Source of the DNA: Natrinema salifodinae
GTDB lineage: Archaea; Halobacteriota; Halobacteria; Halobacteriales; Natrialbaceae
NCBI RefSeq assembly: GCF_900110455.1
Contig: NZ_FOIS01000001.1
Span: 930,001 to 994,000 of the forward strand
Direction of reading: 5' to 3'
DNA length: 64,000 bases
A model generated the notes under the pieces. That model saw only the letters and a list, made by a program, of their open reading frames with translations. It was not told the origin of the DNA and searched no databases. The translations under genes were made by a program, and so were the position numbers. Every line of letters begins with the position of its first letter. Within the stretch, counting starts at the first letter, position 1. Positions 62,555-64,000 of this stretch are shown here, one piece after another.

Positions 62555-63364
62555 TTAGTCCGACGTTGCGTCCGCCGATGCGGTCGTCTCGATGACGTCG
62601 ACTTTCTCCGCCGCGTAACCGAAGACGTCCCGATAGCCGTTGGGCGACATGAGGACCGGGTAGAACGACTCGTCGGCGACCTGCTCGTCGCCGTCGGCCG
62701 CGGCGAACGACGCGCCCGCCTCGACCGCCGTGAAGTTCTCGACGAAGACCTCGTAGGTGTCCGCCTGGTCCTTCCGGATGACGTCGGTGAGCCGATAGAC
62801 AGGAAGGTCGCGCCGGACCGTATCTCCCGGCAGGGCGTCGACCGCGGTGAGGAAGGCGCGGGTCAGCCGGTCCGCGTTCTCGGCGGCCGTCTCGGAGCCC
62901 TGGAGACCGCACTCGACTTCGATGGTGTCGATCGTGGAGAAGAGCCGTCCGTCCGCGAAGTTGCTCGTTTCGACCATCGCCGTCACGGGTAGCTGCGGGA
63001 CGACGTCTGTCGCCGTCTCGCTGACGCCGTTGACGATGGCGAAGGGGTCGGCGTGGCTCTGCGTGGAGTGCATCGAGAAGGTCAGACAGCCCTCGAGTTC
63101 GGAGACGAGTTCGTGTGCGAGGCTGCCTTCGTGGGTCTTCGCGTCCGGACTGCCCGGGAACGCGCGGTTGAGATCCTCGTCGATGAATCGTACTTGTCGC
63201 TCCAAGGCATCTTCGTTAGCGACGATGAGTTTGACGGGCCGTTCGACGGTCGGGCGGTCGTCGAGCAATCGCTCGACGGCCCGGACGCCGCAGGGTTCGT
63301 CCCCGTGGACGCCCGCGACGACTGCGATTTCCGGCGTTCCCGACCCGAGCTGTGCAACTCTCAT
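62555..63364 (-). CDS. succinylglutamate desuccinylase/aspartoacylase family protein
   Basis: A 269-residue M14-related zinc amidohydrolase-like protein. GVHGDEPCG supplies the first His/Glu ligands, EDLNRAFPG the family Arg, FSMHSTQSHADPF the second His region, and TIEVECGLQGS the catalytic Glu. It should hydrolyse an N-acyl amino acid; the substrate is unknown. The ATG at 63364 was taken over a GTG one codon earlier. Confidence 0.86.
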   Translation of the reverse strand: MRVAQLGSGTPEIAVVAGVHGDEPCGVRAVERLLDDRPTVERPVKLIVANEDALERQVRFIDEDLNRAFPGSPDAKTHEGSLAHELVSELEGCLTFSMHSTQSHADPFAIVNGVSETATDVVPQLPVTAMVETSNFADGRLFSTIDTIEVECGLQGSETAAENADRLTRAFLTAVDALPGDTVRRDLPVYRLTDVIRKDQADTYEVFVENFTAVEAGASFAAADGDEQVADESFYPVLMSPNGYRDVFGYAAEKVDVIETTASADATSD

Positions 63365-63519
63365 CACTACGTAATTCGGCTGAGAGGGGAAAGGCGATTC
63401 GGTCTCTCACGGCCGTACGCGGCCGAAATCATATACTCGGTGACAACCCACACGTGGATATTCGGTGATAACCGCACGTGGGTGCGTGCCGGAGGGAGCC
63501 GTCGATTTCGGGGCGACGC

Positions 63520-64000
63520 CTACTCCTCGAGCGCGTCGGCGTACTCGTAATCGACGGCCCGCGCGGTCGGTCGCTCGCCGTCGAGGGGAATCCGCCACCC
63601 GTCTATGTGCGTCGGATCGGCGAGGGCGTTGGTGAGCGCGGTCCGGACCGCGAGCACGTCGACGCCGTAGTAGTCGCGCGGAATCCCCTGAAGATACTGC
63701 AGCGCCGTCTCGAAGAGGCTCCGCATCCCGTCGTCGTTCTCGAAATCGACGTGCTTGTAGGCGCCCGCAGCGACCTGGACCATTCCGTGGCAGAACTTGC
63801 TCTCGGCGGAGCCGCGTCCGTAGTTGTACCACTCGATCTCGAAGCAGTCGTGGGACTCGTGGAACGCGCCGTCGTTGAACAGTCGGACGCCGTGGGCCGT
63901 CGCCCGGCGCAGCGTCGCGTGCTCCCAGCGACCCGCGGCCGCATCCCAGCCGGTCGGCTCTCCGGCGGGCGCCTCGACGGTCGGATCGCGGGTGTGTTCG
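63520..64000 (-). CDS. DUF309 protein, N-terminus beyond window
   Basis: About 160 residues are visible, open at the right window edge. The DUF309 core is clear: [18 protein letters not shown] followed by [16 protein letters not shown]. It is a small all-helical protein of unknown biochemical function; relatives occur next to riboflavin or repair genes elsewhere. The first codons lie outside the window. Confidence 0.83.
   Translation of the reverse strand, partial: EHTRDPTVEAPAGEPTGWDAAAGRWEHATLRRATAHGVRLFNDGAFHESHDCFEIEWYNYGRGSAESKFCHGMVQVAAGAYKHVDFENDDGMRSLFETALQYLQGIPRDYYGVDVLAVRTALTNALADPTHIDGWRIPLDGERPTARAVDYEYADALEE

Noticed and set aside
1-64000. CRISPR arrays, tRNA and rRNA genes
   Set aside because: I looked for regular spaced repeats and T-loop type motifs (GTTCRANNC) and saw none in a believable context; a tRNAscan/Infernal search would be decisive.

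Overview
The window is a GC-rich chromosomal segment of a haloarchaeon. The evidence is the strongly acidic proteins, Tat-dependent lipoproteins, TATA boxes about 27 bases ahead of nearly leaderless starts, many GTGA/TGATG gene overlaps, and archaeal genes such as XPB, Bax1, PAC2 and a DacZ-type diadenylate cyclase. The genus cannot be fixed from sequence alone. No rRNA, tRNA or CRISPR array was seen.

Region 1 (1-24355) is ordinary metabolism. It holds a 2-oxoacid:ferredoxin oxidoreductase alpha subunit (cut by the window edge), an FNR-like reductase, methylmalonyl-CoA epimerase and the mutase large subunit, two lipoproteins, and a plastocyanin-like/sugar dehydrogenase fusion. It also holds a PHA-synthase-like hydrolase, two DUF892 ferritin-like paralogues, a CPA1 antiporter, a two-gene 2-oxoacid dehydrogenase E1 operon and a DAO-Rieske fusion.

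Region 2 (about 24356-28894) is a visibly AT-richer island. Its left edge carries a broken IS5-type transposase remnant. Inside is a minus-strand cluster: a PAPS-type sulfotransferase, a small and apparently frameshifted helix-turn-helix-like ORF, an APS kinase fused to an NMNAT-like nucleotidyltransferase, and a YqcI/YcgG protein. Characterised relatives of the last (DcsA, GntA) are heme-dependent guanidine N-hydroxylases. Together they could make activated sulfate, N-hydroxylate a substrate and sulfate it. This is my best candidate for an undescribed system.

Region 3 (28895-38455) holds an AMP-binding-like orphan domain, a DJ-1/PfpI protein, an ATP-grasp protein, the dnaJ-dnaK-grpE chaperone set and the XPB helicase. 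Region 4 (38456-47340) is accessory and decaying: membrane proteins, small zinc-ribbon proteins, a glycosyltransferase-SDR chimeric pseudogene, a UPF0058 gene frameshifted at a GAGC tetranucleotide repeat, a strong hairpin and a large-subunit catalase. It separates XPB from its usual partner Bax1 (48119-49639).

Region 5 (47384-64000) returns to core functions: DacZ, Bax1, a response regulator, an RsmB/NOP2-type RNA methyltransferase with a PUA-like partner, and a PAC2 chaperone. It also has MoxR facing a four-gene DUF4129/DUF58 operon, an aldo/keto reductase, a PAPS-reductase-family protein, a monothiol glutaredoxin, an aspartoacylase-like enzyme and a partial DUF309 gene.
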